Source: Mansonella perstans
Taxonomy: Eukaryota > Nematoda > Chromadorea > Rhabditida > Onchocercidae
Length of the DNA: 37,448 bases
Assembly: GCA_037074765.1 (NCBI GenBank)
Contig: JBAMDO010000334.1
Location: 1 to 37,448 of the forward strand
Direction: 5' to 3'
Below the pieces are notes generated by a model. It was not told where the DNA came from. It saw nothing but the letters and a program-made list of their open reading frames with translations, and searched no databases. Position 1 is the first letter of the stretch. Each line of letters opens with the position of its first letter. Of the stretch, positions 1 to 10,744 are shown one piece after another. The position numbers and the translations under genes are program-made.

Positions 1-1025
1 ATGATTACTATTACTATTATTAATAATTATTGTCACCAATTATTAGTGTCAATAATAATTACTATAGGAAATATACGAAGACGAATTCATTTTAATTGAA
101 TTGTTCCATGAAAGAGAACAACTGGAAAGTCTTTGAAAGAAATAATATAAAAATAGGACAAAATGATAGCTAGTTATTCATTTATCAGTTAATAAAATAT
201 GTTAAATTGAAATATAGAAATTGCGAAATTTGAAACGACTACATAAAAGCATCAAATTTCAAAAATTTTTTGTGATACCTCTTAAAATTTCTTATTAACA
301 TGTGACATCACACATACTACACACATACACCCGCAAACATCACATGCAAACATTGACATGAACACACACACACATACACACAAGTAGAAACAAGCAAACT
401 TAACAAGAATAAGCAAATTATCATTTAAGAGTTAATTGCTTTTCTAATCATTGACAAAAATAATATATTTATTTATATTTTGTTTTGTCATTTTTTTTTT
501 TAAATAAAATAATTGCATTTGTTCTTTCAAAATAAAAAGGCAATAAGATTACGCAATAAAATTTTTCTATGCAAGGAAAAAATGCAATTTATTACGCAAA
601 TATTTTGCTGATAAATTAATTTGTGCAAAAAAAAAAGTTGATAATTTAGTATTAGAGCTTAGTAAAGTACAAGAAGAAGATTTGCTTTCATTTTTAGCAT
701 ATTTCATTTCATTTGCATCTTGCTGTTGAAAGAAAAATAGGCGAAATGATCGAATTTTAGAGTGATAAAATTTATATTTGTAATTGAGAAAGTTATTAAG
801 TCAGAGTGAAGGATAATAATGATAATAACAATGGGAAAGAATAAAAATGATAATAAGATTTATTTCAGTAAATATCAGAAATGCTTGCCATATATTAATA
901 TTATTATTGTAATATGATTATTGCTATTATTGTTATTAACGATAATAATAATCGGAGAGAATAAAAATGATAATAAGATTTATTCATAAAAATGATGAGA
1001 TTTTTTATGTTGCCACATATTAATA
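1..1025. other. AT-rich intergenic DNA, no gene seen
   Basis: No coding exon, tRNA or recognisable element could be supported. The stretch is A/T-dominated, with short CA-rich tracts around 301-385 and imperfect ATT/ATA runs near both ends. A phrase beginning with agaataaaaatgataataag occurs twice (near 838 and 959), followed in each case by an ATT-rich block, which suggests local duplication around the microsatellite to the right. Confidence 0.6.
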
Positions 1026-1192
<167 letters not shown>

Positions 1193-1260
1193 TTATCATT
1201 TTAACAAATCCTATTGATTGTATCGTTATTTGAATCAAAATTCATTACTTCAACATGTGA
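1193..1260 (+). repeat. 68-bp dispersed repeat, copy A
   Basis: First of three related copies. It begins ttatcat, continues with taacaaatcct, then a core containing tcgttatttgaat, and ends in acttcaac. Copies B and C follow 250-330 bp to the right. It abuts the ATT microsatellite directly. Confidence 0.8.
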
Positions 1261-1443
1261 CAATAAGTATATCCATTTTAACTCTAATTGAAAAGAGGAG
1301 AACTCACTTACATAAATTTCTACGCCTCCTACTACATTTAAAACAGGAACACCTAAATTTCCACCAACAACTACCTTTTCCTCTGCAGATTTTAATGCGA
1401 GCCGATTAGTGATGCACTGGTTGATTTACCATTTGTTCCTTGC

Positions 1444-1510
1444 TTATCATTTAACAAATCCTAATAATTGCGTCGTTATTTGAATTAAAGTTCATCACTT
1501 CAACAAGTCA
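1444..1510 (+). repeat. 68-bp dispersed repeat, copy B
   Basis: Aligns end to end with copy A with roughly ten substitutions and one single-base gap in the T run. It shares ttatcattt, aacaaatcct, tcgttatttgaat and acttcaac. The direction is the same as copy A. Confidence 0.8.
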
Positions 1511-1520
1511 TACTAACTGC

Positions 1521-1587
1521 TTATCATTTAACAAGTTCCGTTAATTGTATCGTTATTAGAATCAAAATTCATAACGATACAATTAAC
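1521..1587 (+). repeat. 68-bp repeat copy C converted into a perfect hairpin
   Basis: Copy C starts like A and B, but its right part is replaced by an inverted copy of its own core. Bases 1540-1556 and 1571-1587 are perfect reverse complements (17 bp each) around a 14-base loop. Copies A and B have no such arm, so the inverted arm is specific to this copy. As RNA it could form a strong stem-loop. Confidence 0.85.
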
Positions 1588-3062
1588 AAATGATATCAAT
1601 TGCTTATCAAATTTCAATCTGCTAATTGTTCAATTTATTATTTTGACAAGTTGTATTCATCAATTTCAACATATTATTTGCATGTCAAACTTTTAGTAAA
1701 TCGAGCAAATTTTTTTTTTCCATATAGCAAAATTTTGAATTCTACGGTCAAAAATATTTGTTCAAAAATAATTAACAATGAGACGGAAGTGATGATGAGA
1801 ACGACGAAATGAGGTGATGTATGATTTAAATTTTGAATATTTTTAAAAGAAAAAAAATTCAAAAATTCTTTTGAAATTCCTCTGAGATTTTTAAAATTTT
1901 AAAACGGAAATATTCAATTGCTCAAAAAAAAAAAATTTTAATTTTAGAAAATTCGAGTTTAAAAAGTTAAAAAAAAAAGAGGAAGTATCCGCATTGTATG
2001 ATTTCGATAGTGAAGGAATGAAAATTAGAAGATAAGGAAAAAAGGAAGAATGAAAAGATAAAAAAGAAAGAGAAAAAAGATGAGAAATTGAGAGAAACCA
2101 TACATTTTGCCCCGTATTGATTGTCTCCATGAGTGAAATAAACCGCGGTAAGGCGGGGTAAGGCAAGAATAAGGCAAGATGGGAATTCCTATTATTTCAA
2201 AGATTTATTAAATTTTGATATACATCAATCATATGTCTAAATGGTGTAATGGGATTAATTCAGCTTATCATTAAAAGGTTGGAGGGTTCGATACCAAGGA
2301 CCCTTTCGCTGAATGAAGAATAGAAGTTATCCCTGCCATAGCAATTTGCTCAGATGACAAACAATTCCTCGTTTCTGACAGCACTACATTTTTGTATCTT
2401 AGTTGTACAATAATTATCCACGTTGGTTATCCTCTTACCCGAATAAGGGGCAGGGTTCAAAGGTCACTAAGTGGACCTCACGCTTGCACATGTGTTCATA
2501 TGTTTTCATATATATATATATACGAATAATTTGGAGTAATAAATTAGAGACGATGGAAATGAGAGATACGCTAGTGATTGATATGATGATGAAATAGCAT
2601 ATGATGAGTAAGAAAATCAAAAACTATAGATAGTAGTATAGAATGGGAAACAGTATGTGTAGAACATGGTATTTCTCGGGAATTTCGAGAAATATTTTTA
2701 AATGAATTTTTTAAGATAGTATATTTTGTGTTTTAAATTTGTAAGTAAAGTACGTGTATATGCATGTGTATGGTTTTTTTTTTTTTTTTTTCAATTCTCG
2801 TGATCATTGATAAAATTTCAGTTCTAATCACTGCTAGGAAATGGTCACAATCCCCCGAAATCCTGAAATCCTGAAATGCCGAAATTTTTATTTTATGCAA
2901 ATTACTATTTTTGATGTTTTTAGTATAGTCTATATATCAGTGATTACTATGTTCAAGAAAACTTGGAATAAAAAAAAATGCTAAACATGTGATACAGACG
3001 TATCACACACACACACACACACACGTAATTGCATGAATTTCGCACAAAATAAATCTAATAAA
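1588..3062. other. AT-rich intergenic DNA with purine tract and small repeats
   Basis: No gene is supported. It holds a purine-rich strand tract (about 1950-2098), a short TA run (about 2508-2522), a poly-T run (about 2773-2792) and a (CA)n run of about 21 bp at 3004-3024. Short GC-richer phrases at 2100-2180 and 2270-2460 do not match any family I recognise. Confidence 0.5.
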
Positions 3063-3068
3063 TTTCAG
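3063..3068 (+). promoter_or_regulatory. Putative trans-splice acceptor of the zinc-finger gene
   Basis: A TTTCAG consensus lies 66 bases before the chosen ATG at 3135, with no partner donor recognised upstream. In nematodes this is the usual look of a spliced-leader acceptor. It could also end an unseen 5' UTR intron. Confidence 0.4.
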
Positions 3069-3134
3069 AAATTACACTATTGGTAAATGTATTAAAACGG
3101 TAGTTGAAGAATCGAAATTCAATCTACAAAAGAA

Positions 3135-6100
3135 ATGCATTCAATCATAACTGATAGTGATGGTTCCAATGAACCACCATCAGTTGTGAATACTCAAGTG
3201 TATCAGGTTGGATAAGTTTTTTTTCTCATTATAATAAAGTAATCTATATAACAATAAGTTATTTAGTTACAAAATAAGCTATTAATAAGTTACTTTCATG
3301 AGATATGTGATGAATAACAGGGATTGTTATAAGCTTTGGTGGTAAATGGGGAAATGGTAGAGAGTAACCGCGGGAGACAATACCGGGCATTCTAAGCATG
3401 TCGTGTTTGTTAAAGGGCAAGGGAGTATTGATGTTCATTGTCTTGGAAGTTCTTTATCAGTGTTAATCAAAATTTGAGATTTTTACTATCCTATATTTGA
3501 AATATTAATTCTGGAAACTTTCAAAGTTTGCTATCGCTAATGCTTGGTAATGTTAGTAATCTATTTATTCTTCCAAGAAATGTTAAATGAATATAAATCT
3601 CCATTTATCTGCATCTTTAGGAATCTCCGTACATTTCCAAAATTCAGTTGCAATTTTTCAGGAAATAGCATCGGAAGGTAGTGATGATGAATGTCCGATA
3701 TTGATTAACGAAAAAGCTTTACAAGAATCGATTGAGGTATGAGGACGAGTATATGCAGCATTACATACATATATCCTTTGTAGAGCTAATATGAATAATT
3801 TTATCTGTTATGAAAACATAACTGAATGTTGTTATTCTAAGTTCATTTAATCGTAAGGTGGTTTAGTTGAGAACAGTTTAATCAGATGCTTCAAAAAAAA
3901 TTTATTTTGAGTGGACATGATGGCTGTTATGAGAAAGAAAAGAAACTGAATCTGCATTGCGGAATAATGTAGCTTACTTTGTTTGCAGAATGAAAATACG
4001 GATTTTAAGAATCAATTTGAATCATCAAAAACCTCAATGAATGAACGTTGGCAAGGGCAAAATCCCTTAAAAAAATTTTCAATTTTGATTGGCAGCAATA
4101 AATTAACATTTAAAGTTACCGATGCTCCTAAGATACATATGGGTTAGTTTCATTAATTTCTATTCTGCAAAAAAATTTAAATTCTCGATATTCGGCCCGT
4201 GTGGCAAATAATGACTTTCATAATTTAAAATTGTTTTCACATATAAATTCAACTGACTAAAACTATTTCATACGTTGAAATGATTTTTGCAGATGATGAT
4301 TTGACTAGTCAAAAAAATGTGGATGAACTAGATGACTCTTTTGCTGACGATGTGTTTTGGAATGATCATGAAATTAGTCTTGGTAGACCCGTTTTCCGAT
4401 GCAAAATATGTGGACATGTATATGCTCACAAACAACCCTTATTGGCCCATGAAAAGACCCACGCCAGTAAGTATTGGGCTTCTGTTTGATTTACTACCAA
4501 AAAAAAAAATTATTCGTACATATTCTTACGTGTTAACTTGTGGACTTAGTTAATTTCTAAAATAAAATCAAATTTGATAATTTTTTTTGTTGAGCTGTTC
4601 ATCTCTTGCTGTGTCCTGAAAAATAAAAGCAACCATACAGTGAAGCGTACCTTTTAGTGTATTAAAAACGATGCTTAATCTCCCAAATAATTTTATTAGG
4701 TGATATTTTGAACTGATTTCCGTGATATATCTATTTAGAAATAACTTGCTGTTATAATAATACTTTACAGATATTCGACGTTATCAATGCCCGATATGTA
4801 CAAAATGTTTCGCTCGTCAGGTAAACTTTAATATACATATGAAACTACATGCAAGTGGCCGTCGTTATTTTTGTTCTTTCTGTGGCAAATGGTTCAGAAC
4901 TCAGTCATTAATGTCTGAACATCAGGTATCAAATAAATACTAATTATGTAGAAGTATTTTTACGATTAAAATTCCTATTATTATTGCATAAAAGCAAGTA
5001 TTTTTTTTTTCTCAGTATTTATTCCTTTAAACTTTACTTGAAATTTATTTTGGTATGTTCAAGTTGACATTGTTCTTGCAAATGGCCGACAAGATTCCAT
5101 AAGTAAAAATTCAGGACTTTTTAAGACCTCCGTGGAAACAAAGATGTTGCATCCAATCTAAATAAATTTCAGTAGTAAACACGAGGAAAGAGGTCACTCG
5201 ATCTGTTTGTTCATCTTTTCAATTTTATCGAAATTACCACAATATATTTTTGGAAAATAAGATTAACGTGTAAAGCATTTCACTACTATTTTCTTTATTC
5301 ATTTTCAAAATTTTAGGAAAAATGTTTTGCTTTGATGAATGGTTTGCCGGTGCTAACCGATCGTCCACTAAGGTATCGCTGTTATTATTGCGATAAAATG
5401 TTCCATCATCGAAGGGACAAGGTAATTGTTATTTGATGGAAATCTCATTGTTTGTTAACATGTATTAAAGTAGCTAAAACTAAAACTTAAACTTACTTAT
5501 AATTCGTTCTAAATATTTGAAATGAGAAATGCTGGGAAAGGAGAAATTTCACTTTTTCATTCCTTTGATCGAAAATTATATATTCCGAGAGATATTGTTT
5601 TTCTATGTGAAGAAAACGATAGCTCATTTAGATAGCTTAGATCTCTGTGCTATAATTATAGGTTTTTGTAAAAGCATAAAGTAGCCGAATCGTTGAGTTC
5701 TCTTATTCTCGAAAAAATTCAAAGGTTCACTTCCTCTCGGAACTTTGCAGAATATCCATGAAAGGACGCATACAGGTGAGCGACCGTACACATGTGGATA
5801 CTGCGGTAAAGGTTTCACGCAATCGCAAGCTCTTACAATTCATATAAGATCACATACTGGTGAAAGACCGTTTAGTTGTTCAATATGCAGCAAAGAATTT
5901 CGGGACAGGTAAATTGTTATTTCCTTTGTAATCGCAGCTGTGATGAAGAATTGGACAAAAAATGCTGTTATAATGAGACTGAATATATATGTTGATAATC
6001 TGTTCTAAACTGAGCTGCGCAATTTACGTTTTTCTTTTTTTCGTTTCAAAATGGTATGAATCTTTTCTGAGTACTTACATATAAAAAATTAAGAAAATTG

Positions 6101-6472
6101 TGTGACAAATCTTCTTCGAAGATTTGGTTAGAAAAAATGAAAATTATAGGTTGGACAAGATTTTAGATATTATGACTGGCACAAATTTTGTTGGAATTTT
6201 GACTGAATGAATTTCGTAAAGTAATAAGTTTTTATATGATTTTTTTGCTTGAATCATTAGTCTTTGAGACCTGCTGTATTGATTTAAGCTATTTTGAATA
6301 ATTTTGTGATCCTAAAGCCTTAATTTTTTTATGCAGTTTATTTTTGCCTCAAAAAATTTTCAGCTCAGCTTTAAGGAAGCACGAATTTACCAAGCATATC
6401 AATGAGAACCTTCCGGCTGGTGATTGTAACAGTTCATCAAATGAAGTACTGTTAATGACAGGCCATATGTGA
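3135..6472 (+). CDS. C2H2 zinc-finger protein with six fingers
   Basis: Probable nuclear DNA-binding protein of 333 aa. Eight exons join in phase: 3135-3206, 3662-3736, 3989-4142, 4293-4466, 4771-4925, 5317-5421, 5751-5908, 6364-6472. The N-terminal part (residues 1-135) has no recognised domain and is acidic around 101-127. Six fingers follow at about 137-157, 165-185, 193-213, 232-252, 260-280 and 288-308. Fingers 4-6 are joined by the classic HTGERP linkers, and the last has a four-residue His spacing. Finger 3 ends in Cys (EHQEKC), so it is C2HC; its last residues come from the next exon. Exon 1 uses a weak donor (GTTGGA). The start is the first ATG after a TTTCAG acceptor. The fingers are certain; the orthologue and target sequence are not known. 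Confidence 0.93.
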
Positions 6473-8419
6473 AATAATTGCTGTTTGTCTTGTCGTCTCT
6501 TTTCAAATATAGTGTTATTTTCTTGTATTTTCCATTAGTATTAACTCGATTTAATAATTCCAAGATTTTAAGTTTTTGAATATAGCATACGATAGTAAGA
6601 GTAGAATGGAAGCCTGAAGATTTGCACAAAGCATGTTAGTTTTAATTTCCTTATCTTAGAAAAAAAAAAAAGTTTAAAAAGAACTGCGTTTATTTATGAT
6701 ACAGCATGGTATAAGAAAAGTTGTAGAGACTCTGTTCAAATGCGAAAACTGTCTTAATGAACATTTGAATGATAATTCTGATTGATATATTTCAATTCGA
6801 TATTTGTTTTATTTAGGATCTGCATGATACATAGCAACAAAAAAAAAGCAAAATAATGTCGTAATAGTTCAAAATTTAGATTCTAAAATCTTCTTTACAA
6901 TTTTACATAGATGGATAAAGATCAATAGTCTAAATAAAAATAGTTATTTCATTAGGTGTGTTAGATATCTCAATTGTTTTCTGAAATTTGTGATAACCTA
7001 CTGAAGTTGCTGTGATTGTTTTGTAATGATCAGTTGGTGTAAGCATTTCAAACGTGTTGCGATCGTTTGAACAGGTTTATCAATGTTATGTATCATTTTT
7101 TTTTTTTTTTATTTGTTAGCTTACCTCAATTAGCTCATTAAGATTCTTGAATTGCTCACTAAGCTTAATTTATTCATAATTGCTTATTTTTATTCATGGC
7201 ATAAATAATTTTCAATAAGGATGATTCCTATATGTAAAGTTCATTCTTTTGAAACAATATGTTACAAATCTAAGTATATCACTAAGCTTATTATCACAAT
7301 ATTGTTGCACTACTATATAATAATTTTTTTTTTTTTTAAAACTTATCCTACCTTTAATTAATTTAATTTTCGTTTGTATTACATTTTAATGATTTATCTC
7401 TCTTGAAAATTCCTATTTTATGATTGTTTACTTTGTTGAAATTATTGTATTTATTCATAGTCCTTCATCAAATCATCAATGCAAATCAATTATTTTTATT
7501 ATCATTATTTTTGCTACTATAAAGAATAAAGAATACATTTCCGGGTTGTCTTTACTTTTGATGACTAACGGAGATTAGTTAAAGTTCTTATTTTTTATCG
7601 GATGGGGTCAATAAACTTTTTTGTTCATTTTTTAGGTGACTCATTAATTTCCCGTTTGACATAAATTACTGCGTTTGAACAGCAATAGACATTCAATGAT
7701 TTTTGTCCTGTTCAATTCATTTCCTGTTCTGATATAAATTACTGTGACTGAACAGGAAACATTTGACAGAGAAAAAAAAAAAGAAAAAAACGTTTTCTTT
7801 ATTGAATAGATGAAAGGATTACATTCAGTATGATATTTCATATTTTCAAATTCTGATTAATTGATTATCAACTGATTAATGTAATAATTAATGTCATTCC
7901 ATTAATGAAATCAACTTTCCGATGTGAATACGTTTTCTTTGGCCCCTCAATAATGTATCCTTTCATTTTTTGTTTACATTTGATGATCATTTGAGATACA
8001 TACGATATTCTAGATGTTTTTTTTTTTTATTCCCTTTCTTCATTACATGATATTGAAATTTTGGAACTTGATAATTTGATTATTTAATATCAGAAAATAG
8101 TTAATAGAAAGTATGAGAACTAAAAGTGAAATAATATCATTTCAAGTCAATTAAAATAGATTGTATGTGTGCGCGTTTGTGTGTGTGTGTGTGTGTGTGT
8201 TGAATTCTGATGTCGTGGAGAAATGAAATTTTCATTAAAACTGGAAAATTTAATGAATGCATAGAAAATATTTCCATTGTTATTTATTGTCACATTGTCT
8301 ACCGTTAAAAAGGAAATTGCTGAATGGAATAATATTAGATCAATCTATTATTGTCATACTTTTCATGATCAAATTCATTATCATCATTATCATTTTTTCA
8401 TTACCAACATGTGTTATCA
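6473..8419. other. Intergenic AT-rich DNA
   Basis: Holds the 3' UTR of the zinc-finger gene and no other supportable gene. There is an imperfect duplication around 7644-7765, where the phrase ataaattactg with a following tgaacag occurs twice about 75 bp apart. A GT run of about 22 bp lies at 8179-8200. Several T-runs are scattered through the stretch. Confidence 0.5.
6933..6938 (+). terminator. Possible poly(A) signal of the zinc-finger gene
   Basis: AATAAA about 460 bases after the stop codon at 6472. In such AT-rich sequence the hexamer is common by chance, so this is only a candidate. Confidence 0.25.
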
Positions 8420-8425
8420 TTTCAG
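8420..8425 (+). promoter_or_regulatory. Putative trans-splice acceptor of the MKRN2OS-like gene
   Basis: TTTCAG 58 bases before the ATG at 8484, with a second acceptor-like TTTCCAG ending at 8434. No upstream exon is recognised, so spliced-leader addition or a 5' UTR intron would fit. Confidence 0.35.
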
Positions 8426-8483
8426 TCTTTCCAGTATTCAATTCAATAGAACGATCAATTGGTGACAAATTTCTACCAAAATA

Positions 8484-9634
8484 ATGAAACCTTTACTTTT
8501 AATGCATAATAACTGTAACTGGTGCTGTTTAACAAAATCAATGATTATTCATTGTCCAAAATGTGATACACAAATTACTGGTGATACACTAAAATGTATT
8601 TGCTTACCCAGTCCATTTCTTTCCATAGCTCCTAAATATTGTTGTATTTTGTTAAAACCATCAATCAATTCATTTAACAAGTTAGTTTAGTTTATTTTAT
8701 ATTTTTTAAATATAAATATAACTTAACTCCTATAAGTTATCTCTGTTAACTTTTATGTGTGATATTTTTTTCACAAATTTAAATTTAATTTTTTTTTTTT
8801 GAACTTTTCACAGGTATAAATTGGGTGATGATCTTCATATTGGTTTATCGAATTCGAAAAGTTTTGTATTTTCCTATACCACTGATGGCATAATAGTTGA
8901 ATCATTTTGGAATGATTGTCTATGTATTTATCAATTCAATGATAACAGCACTTGTGATAAACGGATGAAAATGTTTTTAAAGAAATTCTACAATCAATTT
9001 ACTCGTCAAGTTTGTTTAATTAATTTTTTTGCAAGACATTATAAAAATTAACTTTTGATTCATTCTATTTTTTGTATTTTTCTTCATAATATTTTATCTA
9101 CTAGTAGGATATTGTCCTACTAATAGATGATGATATATTATAAGTATTTTTTTATTTTTTTTACATTGAAATGGATTTTTATTTATTATAGTGAAATTAA
9201 TTTGCGATAATATTAAAATATTGTGGAACATATTCTTAGTAAATTTCAAGTAAGACAATGAATTAGATTGATAAGTTAAGATTAGATAAAACTATCGTAT
9301 CATCCTTAACATTATTATATTTTGCTACCGTATTACAATAGTTACCGTATATTGCTACTGAAATAATATGTCATAGTGGAACTAAATAGATGTTCATAAT
9401 AAAATAGCAATTAAATATTTGATTTTTTTGCAGTATTATGATAAAATGAATTGGAACTGTTATGATTTTGTTGTGGAATTTTTGCTTGATTACGGTTTGC
9501 TGAAACGTACGATACGCGTAAAAGAACAATTCGTCAGGGAACACATTTGTAAAGCACTGCAACGAGTACTTCGTTATTACAATCTTTTAAATAGATTATC
9601 ACAATGCAAGAATAATTATCTTACATTATCATGA
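8484..9634 (+). CDS. MKRN2OS homologue (DUF4796 family)
   Basis: Three exons join in phase (8484-8680, 8814-9009, 9434-9634) to give 197 aa, close to the roughly 220 aa of vertebrate MKRN2 opposite-strand protein. From knowledge of that family the order of blocks is the same: an early Cys/His segment (C24-P-K-C27, then C38, C40), a proline-led segment ending in LLKP, the DDLHIG block at 71-76 (vertebrate DLHVG), a Trp-containing middle, then the WNCYDF block at 138-143 (vertebrate HNCYSY) and a C-terminal helical stretch. No signal peptide or membrane segment is seen. The biochemical role of the family is unknown to me; the paired cysteines suggest metal binding (inference). The gene stands alone here; no makorin gene is visible on the other strand. 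The 3' end of exon 3 lies inside a tandem duplication. The second donor (CAA|GTTTGT) is weak but phase-consistent. Confidence 0.85.
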
Positions 9635-9672
9635 TAACAATGCAAAAATAATCATCTTACATTATCATAATA
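9601..9672 (+). repeat. Two-copy 36-bp tandem duplication over a stop codon
   Basis: Bases 9601-9636 and 9637-9672 are the same 36-bp unit with three differences, all transitions. The first copy encodes the last residues and TGA stop of the MKRN2OS-like gene; the second lies in the 3' UTR and carries TAA at the matching position. The unit is 12 codons, so frame would be kept. Confidence 0.95.
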
Positions 9673-9819
9673 TTGCTGGTACTTTTTTTTAGATGTTCAA
9701 AAAGACTTAGCTTAAAATTTTATCACTGCAATTGGAAATTTTTTTCTAAATTTTATAAATTATGCAATTATTTTTACAAATACCACGAAATGAATACCTC
9801 TACCATAATATTTCAATTT

Positions 9820-9825
9820 AATAAA
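9820..9825 (+). terminator. Possible poly(A) signal of the MKRN2OS-like gene
   Basis: AATAAA about 190 bases after the stop codon, a normal distance, but the hexamer is frequent by chance here. Confidence 0.35.
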
Positions 9826-9874
9826 ATCAAATATTAAATCATTCTTCAGTATAGAAGAAGTAGCCAATTGACAA

Positions 9875-9897
9875 TACTGTAATTACTGTATTGTAAT
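9875..9897 (+). repeat. 23-bp repeat, copy 1
   Basis: Begins tactgtaattactg and is repeated exactly at 10031-10053, 156 bp downstream. Related words in the opposite sense (acaattactgtat) occur between them at about 9978. Confidence 0.85.
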
Positions 9898-10030
9898 CAT
9901 GATATTTCATAAAAATTTAAAGTGAGATAATATTTGTTTTAATGGTGAAAAGAAATCCTTGCTTGTAATAATACGGACAATTACTGTATGAATATTACAA
10001 TAAAGTATTATTAAGTATTATAGTAAATAG

Positions 10031-10053
10031 TACTGTAATTACTGTATTGTAAT
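10031..10053 (+). repeat. 23-bp repeat, copy 2
   Basis: Exact copy of 9875-9897 in the same direction. Together with the inverted words in between this may be a small decayed foldback element. Confidence 0.85.
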
Positions 10054-10110
10054 TAAGGGTAGTAAATGTGATGATTAGCTTAATCCTATATGTATTTAGT
10101 ATCCTTGCAT

Positions 10111-10228
<118 letters not shown>

Positions 10229-10703
10229 GAGAATTTGTACTTATTATCTATGTTATCGGTATATAATATCATTAATGATTATCTATTTACAATTAATTCA
10301 ATTCAATGGTATAAGCATGAAAGTTATATCTGTAACTACTAAATGTTGTTAGCTATAACAATAAAGCTTATAAATGTTGTACAAATGCATTATACCGTAG
10401 CTTATTCGAATATACGATATAATTGTACCTGAATTAAAAGTATTGAAACGTAGAATTGCAATAAGATATGACAAAATTAAATTTAACCTAACTTCTCGTT
10501 TATTCTTTTTAAAGTCATTCCCTGGATTTGAATCACACTTTGCAACTAGGAAAATTATCAATTCATTGCTAGGAATGAATTTTCATTGCGTCACCATTAT
10601 GTTTATCTGATTTGGGTAACGTCTCATTTGTCACGCATCGCGTCATTGCACGTATATTTTTTTTCTGAGTGGGTGACGTAGCGTTTTATCTCTTTAAATT
10701 TTA

Positions 10704-10710
10704 TTTTCAG
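10704..10710 (+). promoter_or_regulatory. Putative trans-splice acceptor of the unknown gene
   Basis: TTTTCAG, 34 bases before the preferred ATG at 10745. An out-of-frame ATG at 10726 lies between them and opens a 19-codon ORF overlapping the start. Confidence 0.5.
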
Positions 10711-10744
10711 TAATTAAATATAAAAATGAATTATAGCTTAAATT

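Noticed and set aside
2232..2310. tRNA-like words: an A-box-like tggtgtaatgg and a B-box-like ggttcgatacc
   Set aside because: The T arm does not pair over five bases, no anticodon stem could be drawn and the acceptor stem is missing. At most a decayed tRNA-derived element.
3335..3430. Less AT-rich phrase in intron 1 of the zinc-finger gene
   Set aside because: No open frame with usable splice sites joins the neighbours; no RNA fold or family recognised.
8257..8484. ORFs just before the MKRN2OS-like start
   Set aside because: Out of frame with the gene, low complexity, and interrupted by acceptor-like sites; more likely 5' UTR or intergenic.
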